NCBI RefSeq assembly: GCF_024172165.1
Contig: NZ_JAMZEB010000002.1
Coordinates: 4,423,501 to 4,487,500 of the forward strand
DNA: 64,000 bases
Source: Nonomuraea thailandensis
Lineage (GTDB): Bacteria; Actinomycetota; Actinomycetes; Streptosporangiales; Streptosporangiaceae
Direction of reading: 5' to 3'
Part shown: positions 8,826 through 16,223 of the stretch, piece after piece
Numbering within the stretch: the stretch's first letter is position 1
Layout of the letters: every line of letters starts with the position of its first letter
Position numbers and translations under genes: made by a program
The notes under the pieces: generated by a model
Told to the model about the DNA's origin: nothing
Database searches by the model: none
Seen by the model: only the letters and a program-made list of their open reading frames with translations

Positions 8826-10118
8826 ATGACAACGGTCGTCGACGTCTGGCTCGCGGAGCATCCGCTGCCGGGCTACCTGGATCCGATCAAGAAGCTGGCC
8901 GCCGGTTTCGAGGCCGCCCATCCGGGCTACCGGATCGAGGTCACCGGGTACGGCTTCCGCGAGCTGCCCGCCGAGGTGGCCAGGGCGGCCGGGCGCGGCC
9001 GGCCCCCTGACCTCGCCGAGTACTACGCCACCGCCACCCGCCTGGCCCTGGACACGCGGGGGCCGTCGGGCGCGCCGCTGTTCGTCCCGATCGAGCGGGC
9101 CGTCGCCGGCCGAGGCGAGATCCTCGGCGAGCGCGTCGTGCTGGCCGGCCTGGAGCCCGCCGTGCGCGGCTACTACACCTACGCGGGCGAGCTGGTCGCC
9201 GCGCCGATGACCGCGACCACGGCGGTGCTGCTCGGCAACACTGCCCTGCTGGAGGCCGCGGGCGTCACCGCGATGCCGCGCACCTGGGGCGAGCTGGAGT
9301 CGGCCTGCGCCGCGACCGGCTCGCCCGCCACCTGGGCCAACCACGGCTGGCTCGTCCAGCAGGCCGTGGCCGGTCAGGGCGGCCTGCTCGCCGACCACGA
9401 CAACGGCAGGTCGGGGCGGGCGGAGAAGGTGGACCTGGCCGGCGAGGAGCTGCTGGCCTACGCCACCTGGTGGCAGCGCCTGCACGAGCGGGGCCACTAC
9501 CTGGACACGGGGACGCCGGAGGACTGGGGCGGCACGCTGCGCGCCTTCACCGAGCAGCGGGCGGCCTTCACCATCGCCTCCTCCGTCGTCGCCGGGATGG
9601 TCGCGGGCGCCTGCTCCGAGGCGGGCTTCGAGGTGGCGGCCTGCCCGCTGCCGCACAACGAGGGGGCGCCGCGCGCCGGGCACCTGGTCTCCGGGCAGGC
9701 GTTCTGGCTCACCGCCGGGCTGCCGCGCGAGAAGGCGGACGGCGCGCTGGCGTTCCTGCAGTACCTGCTCGACGCGCGCAACGTGGCCGGGTGGCACCGC
9801 GCCGCCGGGTTCCTGCCGGTCACCGGCGCCTCGGTGGAGCTGCTGGAGCAGGAGGGCTGGTACGACCGGCACCCGATCCACCGGGCGGCCACCGACCAGC
9901 TCCGCGCGGCCGACGGCTCGCCCGCCGCGCTCGGCGCGATCGCCGGCGACCTGGCCGGGATCCAGGACGAGATGACGGGCGCCATGGCCGGCGTCCTGCG
10001 CGGCGCCGACCCGGGCGCGCGGCTGGCCGAGGCCACGATCTCGGCGCAGCGCCTGCTCGACGCCTACAACGACGACTGCGCCCGCGGGCTGACGCCGCGG
10101 CGGCTGGCCGTCAAGTGA
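8826..10118 (+). CDS. Solute-binding-protein fold without signal peptide
   Basis: 430 residues resembling family-1 extracellular sugar-binding proteins (UgpB/MalE type), but the protein begins MTTVVDVWLAEHPLPGYLDP, already inside the first beta strand. There is no signal peptide and no lipobox Cys. No ABC permease or ATPase gene is adjacent. A cytoplasmic ligand-binding role is therefore more likely than uptake, for example sequestering a toxic product or intermediate (inference). It is expressed alone from a cluster box whose -10 ends 6 nt before the ATG, which argues that the short N-terminus is real and not a mis-called start. Closest function unknown. Confidence 0.7.
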   Translation: MTTVVDVWLAEHPLPGYLDPIKKLAAGFEAAHPGYRIEVTGYGFRELPAEVARAAGRGRPPDLAEYYATATRLALDTRGPSGAPLFVPIERAVAGRGEILGERVVLAGLEPAVRGYYTYAGELVAAPMTATTAVLLGNTALLEAAGVTAMPRTWGELESACAATGSPATWANHGWLVQQAVAGQGGLLADHDNGRSGRAEKVDLAGEELLAYATWWQRLHERGHYLDTGTPEDWGGTLRAFTEQRAAFTIASSVVAGMVAGACSEAGFEVAACPLPHNEGAPRAGHLVSGQAFWLTAGLPREKADGALAFLQYLLDARNVAGWHRAAGFLPVTGASVELLEQEGWYDRHPIHRAATDQLRAADGSPAALGAIAGDLAGIQDEMTGAMAGVLRGADPGARLAEATISAQRLLDAYNDDCARGLTPRRLAVK

Positions 10119-10159
10119 GCAATACGGAAGATGACCGCTCCGGGGTGCGATGCCACCCT
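10119..10159 (+). promoter_or_regulatory. Cluster box promoter for the multicopper oxidase operon
   Basis: GCAATacggAAGATG at 10119-10133, 20 bp, then CACCCT at 10154-10159. It begins right after the stop of the upstream gene and would give a leader of about 20 nt carrying AGGAG. Confidence 0.55.
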
Positions 10160-10184
10160 CGGAGCTGGCGATAGGAGTTCAGCC

Positions 10185-11678
10185 ATGTTGAGCCGACGGC
10201 GCTTACTCGTTCTCGGCGGGCTGACGGGAGGCGTCGCGCTGGCCCCGTTCGTCCAGTCCGGGGACACGCGGAACGCGCAGCCGCAGCACGGCCCCATGCA
10301 CGGCCGCATGCACGGCGCCGCGCACGACCACGCCGGCCGCGTCCCCGCGGTCAGGTCGGGCCCCGCCGTTACCCCCTTCTCCGTCAGGATGCCGGTGCCC
10401 GCCACCCGCATCCCGTCGGTGCAGACCGCCGACACCGACATCTACCGGATGTCCGTCCAGCCGGCGACGGCCCAGATCCTGCCGGGGCTGAGCACGCCCG
10501 TGCTCACCTACGGCGGCGCCTTCTGCGGGCCCACCATCCGCGCCCGGCGCAACCGCAGGACGCTCATCACCTTCGACAACAAGCTCGGCCACGAGACCAA
10601 CGTGCACCTGCACGGCGGGCGCGTGGCCGCCGTGCACGACGGCTACCCGACGGAGGTGATCGCGCCGGGCTCGGGCAGGGCGTACCTGTACCCGAACGCC
10701 CAGCCGGGCGCGACGCTCTGGTACCACGACCACGCCCACCACCTGGAGGCCGAGAACGTCTACCGCGGCCTGCACGGGTTCTACCTGATCGACGACGAGG
10801 ACGAGCGGCGGCTCGGCCTGCCGTCGGGCGGCTACGACGTGCCGATCATGCTGCGTGACGCGCTGTTCGACGACGCGGGAAACCTGGTCTTCGACCCCGC
10901 CGACCCCTACAACCGCCCCACGCTGCTGGCCAACGGCAAGCCTCAGCCCTACTTCGAGGTCGCCGCGCGCAAGTACCGGTTACGCCTGCTCAACGGCTCC
11001 ACCCACCGCGTCTTCGAGCTGACGCTCGACGGGGCGCGGATGACGCAGATCGCCACCGACGCCGGTCTGCTGCCCGCGCCGGTCCCGGTGGACCGGCTGG
11101 TGCTCTCGTCGGGCGAGCGCGCCGACATCGTCGTCGACTTCGGCCAGGCCCCGCTGGGCGGCCACGTCACGCTCAACGACGTGGCCGGCCCGGTGCTGCG
11201 CTTCGACGTCGTACGCAGGGCCGCCGACCGCAGCAGGGTGCCCGCCCAGCTTCGCCCGATGTCGCCGATGCCGACGGCCGTCCAGGACCGCAAGCTCGTG
11301 CTCAGCCTGGACCCGGTCAACATCAGGGCGCTGATCAACGACAGGGTGTTCGACCCGGCCAGGGTGGACATGCAGGTCAGGCGGGGCACCACCGAGATCT
11401 GGGAGGTCACCAACAGCGACACGAACGTCGGCGGCTCCGGATTCGGCGTCCCGCACAACTTCCACACCCACCTCTCCCACTTCCTGCTCCTGTCCCGGGA
11501 CGGCAAGCCGCCGCTGCCGGGCGAGGGCGGCTGGAAGGACACCGTACTCATCCAGCCGGGCGAGACCGTTCGCCTACAGGTCGACATCGGCTCCCACCTG
11601 GGCCGATACGTCTATCACTGCCACATGCTGGAGCACTCCGCCCTCGGAATGATGGGCCAGATGGAGATCGTCAATTAG
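10185..11678 (+). CDS. Tat-exported multicopper oxidase
   Basis: 497-residue three-domain laccase/CotA-like oxidase that oxidises phenols or amines with O2. The N-terminus MLSRRRLLVLGGLTGG is a twin-arginine signal. Copper ligands are visible as HLHGG, WYHDHAHH, HNFHTHLSHF and the C-terminal HCHMLEHSALGMM (type 1 with axial Met). A His/Met-rich stretch (MHGRMHGAAHDH) follows the signal. AGGAG precedes the ATG at 10185. It is first in a three-gene unit with a DoxX protein and a small beta-rich protein. A role outside the membrane in product oxidation or in detoxifying phenolic intermediates is inferred. Confidence 0.88.
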   Translation: MLSRRRLLVLGGLTGGVALAPFVQSGDTRNAQPQHGPMHGRMHGAAHDHAGRVPAVRSGPAVTPFSVRMPVPATRIPSVQTADTDIYRMSVQPATAQILPGLSTPVLTYGGAFCGPTIRARRNRRTLITFDNKLGHETNVHLHGGRVAAVHDGYPTEVIAPGSGRAYLYPNAQPGATLWYHDHAHHLEAENVYRGLHGFYLIDDEDERRLGLPSGGYDVPIMLRDALFDDAGNLVFDPADPYNRPTLLANGKPQPYFEVAARKYRLRLLNGSTHRVFELTLDGARMTQIATDAGLLPAPVPVDRLVLSSGERADIVVDFGQAPLGGHVTLNDVAGPVLRFDVVRRAADRSRVPAQLRPMSPMPTAVQDRKLVLSLDPVNIRALINDRVFDPARVDMQVRRGTTEIWEVTNSDTNVGGSGFGVPHNFHTHLSHFLLLSRDGKPPLPGEGGWKDTVLIQPGETVRLQVDIGSHLGRYVYHCHMLEHSALGMMGQMEIVN

Positions 11679-11695
11679 TTCTCAAGGAGGACTGG

Positions 11696-12103
11696 ATGAG
11701 CACCACAGAAAGCATCACCGCGGCGCCGAAGAAGACGGGCCGCGGCAAGAACATCGCCCTCTGGGTGGCGCAGGTTCTCCTGGCCTACCAGATCGGGCTG
11801 GGCGGCGTACTGAAACTCATCGGCGATCCCACGATGGTCGGCATGTTCGAGGCCATCGGCGCCGGCCAGTGGTTCAGGTACGTGGTCGCCGTCATCGAGA
11901 TCGCCGGCGCGATCGGCCTGCTGGTCCCGCGCCTGACCGGCGTCGCCGCCCTCGGCCTCGTCGGGCTGCTGGTCTGCGCGGCCGGCACGAACGCGTTCGT
12001 CCTCGGCGGCCCGCCGATCATCGAGGCCGTCCTGATCGTCATCGCCGGCCTGGTCGTCTGGGGCCGCTGGTCCCGCGTCAAGGCCTTCTTCGGCGCCAAG
12101 TGA
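11696..12103 (+). CDS. DoxX-family membrane protein
   Basis: 135 residues with about four transmembrane segments (starting IALWVAQVLLAYQIGLGG near residue 21). The layout ALWVAQVLLA...GGVLKL is typical of DoxX-like proteins, which are often tied to redox or thiol stress. The ATG at 11696 follows CAAGGAGG. It is 17 bp from the multicopper oxidase and probably co-transcribed. Its exact role is unknown; electron transfer or quinone-related support for the neighbouring oxidase is only a guess. Confidence 0.8.
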   Translation: MSTTESITAAPKKTGRGKNIALWVAQVLLAYQIGLGGVLKLIGDPTMVGMFEAIGAGQWFRYVVAVIEIAGAIGLLVPRLTGVAALGLVGLLVCAAGTNAFVLGGPPIIEAVLIVIAGLVVWGRWSRVKAFFGAK

Positions 12104-12109
12104 GCTCGT

Positions 12110-12143
12110 GACGCCCGGTACGCGACGCGGCGTACCGGGCGTC
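12110..12143 (+). terminator. Hairpin after the DoxX gene
   Basis: Perfect 14-bp arms GACGCCCGGTACGC and GCGTACCGGGCGTC with a 6-nt loop. There is no clear U tract, so partial termination or mRNA stabilisation is possible. Confidence 0.6.
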
Positions 12144-12180
12144 GGCCTGTCCCAGCAAGGATCCGATGTCTGGAGGAGAC

Positions 12181-12699
12181 ATGACCGAGACCGCCACCGA
12201 GACCGCCACCGAGACCGCCACCGAGACCGTCACCGAGACCGCCACCGAGACCGTCACCGAGAACCCGCAGAACCAGATGCCCACTCCCGACCCCGCGCTC
12301 AAGGCCCTGGAGCCGCTCGTCGGCGCCTGGGAGATGACCGGCAAGGACCTCAACTCCGGCGACCCCCTGGGCGGGCGGCTCACCTTCGAGTGGATGGAGG
12401 GCGGCTTCTTCCTGGTCCAGCACCACGAGATGGACCACGGGCACGGCACGATGAAGGGCGTGGAGTACATCGGCTACGAGGCCGAGGGCCAGGCGCTGCG
12501 CTCGCGGTACTTCGACAGCACGGGCAACGCCTTCACCTACACCTGGAAGCTCCAGGACGGCGACCTCAGCATCTGGTTCGGCGAGGAGGGCTCCCCGGCC
12601 GGCTTCACCGGCGTGCTCAGCGCGGACGGCGCGACCATCTCGGGCCGCTGGGCGTGGCCGGGCGGCGGCTACGAGGCCACGATGACCAAGGCCGGCTGA
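12181..12699 (+). CDS. DUF1579-like small protein with N-terminal Thr-Glu repeat
   Basis: 172 residues. Residues 1-28 are a tandem TETA/TETV repeat (seven units of four residues at DNA level, 12-bp steps). The rest is a compact beta-rich domain with LVGAWEMTG, FEWMEGGFFLVQH, VEYIGYEAEG and WPGGGYEATM. The same landmarks occur in the protein at 39,712-40,122, so the two are paralogues. They look like DUF1579/lipocalin-like ligand-binding barrels. The ATG at 12181 follows GGAGGAG. Function unknown. A role in binding a hydrophobic product is a guess based on having two copies in one cluster. Confidence 0.7.
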   Translation: MTETATETATETATETVTETATETVTENPQNQMPTPDPALKALEPLVGAWEMTGKDLNSGDPLGGRLTFEWMEGGFFLVQHHEMDHGHGTMKGVEYIGYEAEGQALRSRYFDSTGNAFTYTWKLQDGDLSIWFGEEGSPAGFTGVLSADGATISGRWAWPGGGYEATMTKAG

Positions 12700-12712
12700 A
12701 CGGCACAGCACG

Positions 12713-12744
12713 AAGTGGCGGCGGGCCGGGGCCCGCCGCCACTT
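12713..12744. terminator. Bidirectional terminator between convergent genes
   Basis: Perfect 14-bp arms AAGTGGCGGCGGGC / GCCCGCCGCCACTT with a 4-nt loop, between the stops at 12699 (+) and 12761 (-). A-rich and T-rich ends on both sides fit use in both directions. Confidence 0.75.
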
Positions 12745-12760
12745 CCGTGTGCCCGCGCCG

Positions 12761-14041
12761 TCAGGCGGGCACCTTGGGCCTGTCCTGCGACTCGGCCTGC
12801 TGCCGGCCGGAGGAGACCAGCCGCTCGCGCAGCCGCATCGCGGGCAGCTCGACCAGGTAGTAGCTGACCGTGGCGATGAGCACGGTGCCCACCAGCACGA
12901 CCGCGAGCAGCTCCCAGAAGCCGGCCTTGCCCATCACCGCGGGCATCGGCAGCGGCGCGGCGCCGAAGATGCTGCCGTTCTGCAGCCACAGGTACTGCAG
13001 GACGAAGTGCCACAGGTAGACGCCGTAGGAGATGCGCCCGAAGAAGCGCATCGGCCGGTTGGTGAGCACGGCGTCGATGAACGCCGAGCGCACGCCGGGG
13101 ATGACGACGGGTGCGATGATCAGCAGCGCGAAGACGAGGAACAGCACCATCTCCGCCAGCGCCTCCGGCACGGTGGCGTAGTCGGCCATGCCGGGCTTGC
13201 CGAACGGCCTGATGCAGTTGATCACGTACACCACCAGCGCGCCGAGCCAGAACAGCAGCGGGCGGCGCTGCGCCGCGCGGTAGAGGCGCGGCGTGGTGCC
13301 GGTGGCCTCCGCGTACGCGGCCAGGATCGCCAGCCCCATGCCGATGGCCAGGAAGCCGGTGAAGCCGATCACCCAGAAGTACTCGTAGGGGAAGGGGCCC
13401 ATGAACTCCAGGTGGGTGTAGACGGTCCAGGCCAGGCCGACGAGCACGAAGACGGCGAGCGGCACGATCAGGCGGCGGGCCTTGCCGCCGGGGGTGTCGG
13501 CCTTCCTGGCGTACCTGTCGAAGATCCAGGCCAGGATCGGCAGCGCCAGGTAGAAGGTGACCTCGGCGGGGACGGTCCAGGTGGGTTCGAGGCCCGCGTA
13601 CCCCAGCTCGGGGCCGGGCACGTAGTTGTGCATGAGCAGGAGCGGGCTGAGGACGTACCAGATGCCGTCCACGCTCTTGGCGTTGAGCAGCAGCAGCGCC
13701 GCCACGGCCACCAGCCAGTAGGCCGGCAGGATGCGCAGCATGCGCTTGATGAGGTAGCCCCTGATGGCCGGGCGGGGCGTGCCGACGATGGTCGCTCTGG
13801 CGAACGGCCGGTACAGCAGCAGTCCGGACATCACGAAGAAGGGCGGCAGCAGCACGTTGAACCCCTGGACCAGGACGGCCCAGATGCTGTCGGCGGGCTT
13901 GTCGTAGAAGCCGATGACGCCGGCGGCGAAGGCGACGTGCACGATGATGACGCCGAGCGCCAGATATCCGCGCAAGCCGTCGAGCCGTGGCGCGCGTTTT
14001 CCGCCGCCACCGCCATTACTGATGATTTCCGGTGATGTCAT
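12761..14041 (-). CDS. Integral-membrane O-acyltransferase (acyltransferase 3 family)
   Basis: 426-residue OafA/MdmB-type acyltransferase with about ten transmembrane helices. Seen: LDGLRGYLALGVIIVH at residues 17-32 with the family His, the RMLRILPAYWL segment, and the C-terminal RISYGVYLWHF. Such enzymes acylate sugars or macrolide hydroxyls at the membrane. It could acylate the cluster's deoxysugar (inference). The ATG at 14041 follows GAGGA; the leader is about 37 nt from a cluster-box promoter (box 14112-14126). Monocistronic. Confidence 0.85.
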   Translation of the reverse strand: MTSPEIISNGGGGGKRAPRLDGLRGYLALGVIIVHVAFAAGVIGFYDKPADSIWAVLVQGFNVLLPPFFVMSGLLLYRPFARATIVGTPRPAIRGYLIKRMLRILPAYWLVAVAALLLLNAKSVDGIWYVLSPLLLMHNYVPGPELGYAGLEPTWTVPAEVTFYLALPILAWIFDRYARKADTPGGKARRLIVPLAVFVLVGLAWTVYTHLEFMGPFPYEYFWVIGFTGFLAIGMGLAILAAYAEATGTTPRLYRAAQRRPLLFWLGALVVYVINCIRPFGKPGMADYATVPEALAEMVLFLVFALLIIAPVVIPGVRSAFIDAVLTNRPMRFFGRISYGVYLWHFVLQYLWLQNGSIFGAAPLPMPAVMGKAGFWELLAVVLVGTVLIATVSYYLVELPAMRLRERLVSSGRQQAESQDRPKVPA

Positions 14042-14084
14042 GGCATGCTTCCTCGCAGTCCGTTCGCTGATGGGACCTGGCGCC

Positions 14085-14126
14085 ATCGTCACGCCCCGCT
14101 CTTCGTGGGCGCATCTCGTTGCGTGC
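14085..14126 (-). promoter_or_regulatory. Cluster box promoter for the acyltransferase gene
   Basis: Minus strand: GCACGcaacGAGATG (14126-14112), 21 bp, then GACGAT (14090-14085). One of the best matches to the consensus. Confidence 0.65.
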
Positions 14127-14223
14127 TGAATTCGGATGAATGGCAGGAAGCGGCCGATTCCGCGCAGGTAGCTGCTGCGCACCGGCATGGTGCCGGCTTT
14201 CACGAAGGCGCACCGTTGTGCAC

Positions 14224-15009
14224 ATGACGGAAAAAACTGTTCTCACGTATTCCTCGTACTTGGCCCTCGACGAAATTCTCGGCGCGCAGCGGCCGGTCTC
14301 CGACAGCCATGACGAGACGTTGTTCATCGTCATCCACCAGGTGTACGAGCTGTGGTTCAAGCAGACGCTGCACGAGATGGCGGAGCTGCAGCTGGAGCTG
14401 GCGGGCGGGTTCACCGCGCACGCCATGCGCACCCTGCACCGGCTCCTGCGGATACTGAAGCTGGCGGCAGCCCAGATGGACGTGCTGGAGACGATGACGC
14501 CCGGCCAGTTCTCCGCCTTCCGCGGCAAGCTCGGCACCAGCAGCGGCTTCCAGTCGGCGCAGTTCAGGGAGATCGAGGCGGTGCTCGGGCGGCGCGACGA
14601 GCGCGTCCTGCTCGGCCAGCCGGAGGGCAGCCCCGCCCATGACAGGATCGCGGCCGCGATGGCCAGGCCGTCCCTGTACGACTCCCTGCTCACCTACCTC
14701 TACCTGCGCGGCTACGAGGTGCCCAAGGACAAGCTCTACAGGGACGTCACCGAGCATCTGGAGCCGTCACAGGACCTTCAGGACCTGCTGCTGCGCGTCT
14801 ATCAGGACGACACGGGCGCCGCGCAGCTGTGCGAGCGCATGGTGGACCTGGACGAGTGCGTCCAGGAGTGGCGTTACCGGCACCTGAAGATGGTGGAGCG
14901 CACGATCGGCGCCCGGCCCGGCACCGGCGGCTCCAGCGGCGGCCACTACCTCATGAGCTCACTGGCGCCCTGCTTCCCCGACCTGTGGGCGATCAGGAGC
15001 GCGATGTGA
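14224..15009 (+). CDS. Tryptophan 2,3-dioxygenase
   Basis: 261-residue heme dioxygenase that opens the indole ring of L-Trp to N-formylkynurenine. Family landmarks: FIVIHQVYELWFKQTLHEM near residues 35-53 (heme His, substrate Tyr/Phe), a RGKLGTSSGFQS loop (R..KLGTSSGFQS), and the C-terminal GTGGSSGGHYLM. Length is normal for bacterial TDO. It overlaps the next gene by one base (TGATG), so TDO and kynureninase are coupled. No kynurenine formamidase gene is near. Only a poor variant of the cluster box (GCACC-N3/4-GGTG near 14,175) is upstream, so its control is uncertain. Confidence 0.92.
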   Translation: MTEKTVLTYSSYLALDEILGAQRPVSDSHDETLFIVIHQVYELWFKQTLHEMAELQLELAGGFTAHAMRTLHRLLRILKLAAAQMDVLETMTPGQFSAFRGKLGTSSGFQSAQFREIEAVLGRRDERVLLGQPEGSPAHDRIAAAMARPSLYDSLLTYLYLRGYEVPKDKLYRDVTEHLEPSQDLQDLLLRVYQDDTGAAQLCERMVDLDECVQEWRYRHLKMVERTIGARPGTGGSSGGHYLMSSLAPCFPDLWAIRSAM

Positions 15010-16223
15010 TGGACCAGTCCGCGCGGCTCGCGCCGCACTACTCCCGCTTCCGCGTCTCCGAGCGGCTGCTGCTCACCGGCCACTCCCACCAGGCCTGGCC
15101 GGACGTGGCGCTGGCCGGGCAGATCGACGCGTACATGGACGCCGCCAGGGACGCCGACGGCAAGTGGGCCCTGGCGTTCAAGCAGGCCGACCGGGTCAGG
15201 GACGGGCTGCGCCGCTTCCTCGGCGACCCGAACGCGCAGCTCGCGCTCGGCGCCAGCACGCACGACCTGGTGCTGCGCTTCCTGTCGGCGCTGGACCTGC
15301 GGCGCCGCCCCAGGCTGATCACCTCCGACGGCGAGTTCCACACGCTGCGCAGGCAGCTCGCCCGGCTGGCCGAGGAGGGGGTGGAGGTGGTCGTGGTGCC
15401 CGCGCGGCCCGCGGGCACGCTCGCCGCCCGGCTGGCCGGCGCGGTGGACGGCCGGACCGCGGCGGCGCTGGTGTCCGCGGTGCTGTTCGAGGACGCCCGG
15501 ATCGTGCCCGGGCTGGACGAGCTGGCCGGGGCGTGCCTGCGCCACGGCGCGGAGCTGCTGGTGGACGCCTACCACGCGCTCGGCGTGGCGCCGTTCGGCA
15601 CCGCGGGGATCGAGCAGGCCTGGGTGGTCGGCGGCGGGTACAAGTACCTGCAGCTCGGCGAGGGCAACTGCTTCCTGCGGCTGCCCGGCCACGCCGACCG
15701 GCTGCGGCCGGTGATCACCGGGTGGTTCTCCGAGTTCGGCGACCTGGCGGGCGAGCAGCCTCCTGGCGTCGCCTACCCCGCGGGCGCGCAGCGGTTCGCG
15801 GGCGCCACCTACGATCCGACCAGCCACTACCGGGCCGCGCGCGTCTTCGACTTCTTCGCCGGGCAGGGGCTCACGCCCGCGTTCCTGCGGGCGGTCTCGC
15901 TGCGCCAGGTGGGGCTGCTGGCGGCCCGGTTCGACGCGCTGGACGTGCCCGAGCAGCTCGTGACCAGGGACAGGGCGGGGCGGCCCGAGGACTTCGGCGG
16001 CTTCCTGGCGTTGCGCTCGCCGTACGCGGGGCGGCTGCGCGCCGGGCTGGCGGCGCGCGGCGTGCAGGCCGACAGCCGGGGCGACTACCTGCGGCTCGGG
16101 CCCGCGCCGTACCTGTCGGACGAGCAGCTCGAACGGGCGGCGGAGCTGCTGGCCGAGGAGATCCGCGACCTCGTGCGGACCGCGGGCCGTCCCGTCACGG
16201 GCGGAACAGGGCGGCGTCCATGA
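15009..16223 (+). CDS. Kynureninase-like PLP enzyme
   Basis: 404-residue class V aminotransferase-fold protein. It has the PLP-binding segment LLVDAYHALGV, the Schiff-base Lys in GGGYKYLQLGEGN, and the early LLLTGHSHQAWP loop typical of kynureninases. It would cleave kynurenine (or a formyl or hydroxy derivative) to an anthranilate plus alanine. Start at 15009 overlaps the TDO stop. With TDO it makes a Trp-to-anthranilate route inside the cluster. Its 3' end overlaps the convergent CoA-transferase gene by 29 bp. Whether it accepts the N-formyl compound directly is an open question because no formamidase is seen. Confidence 0.85.
   Translation: MDQSARLAPHYSRFRVSERLLLTGHSHQAWPDVALAGQIDAYMDAARDADGKWALAFKQADRVRDGLRRFLGDPNAQLALGASTHDLVLRFLSALDLRRRPRLITSDGEFHTLRRQLARLAEEGVEVVVVPARPAGTLAARLAGAVDGRTAAALVSAVLFEDARIVPGLDELAGACLRHGAELLVDAYHALGVAPFGTAGIEQAWVVGGGYKYLQLGEGNCFLRLPGHADRLRPVITGWFSEFGDLAGEQPPGVAYPAGAQRFAGATYDPTSHYRAARVFDFFAGQGLTPAFLRAVSLRQVGLLAARFDALDVPEQLVTRDRAGRPEDFGGFLALRSPYAGRLRAGLAARGVQADSRGDYLRLGPAPYLSDEQLERAAELLAEEIRDLVRTAGRPVTGGTGRRP

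Noticed and set aside
14168..14220. Cluster box upstream of the tryptophan dioxygenase
   Set aside because: GCACCggcATGGTG has a 3-bp instead of 4-bp gap and the downstream hexamer CGTTGT does not fit; too weak to count with the other 14.
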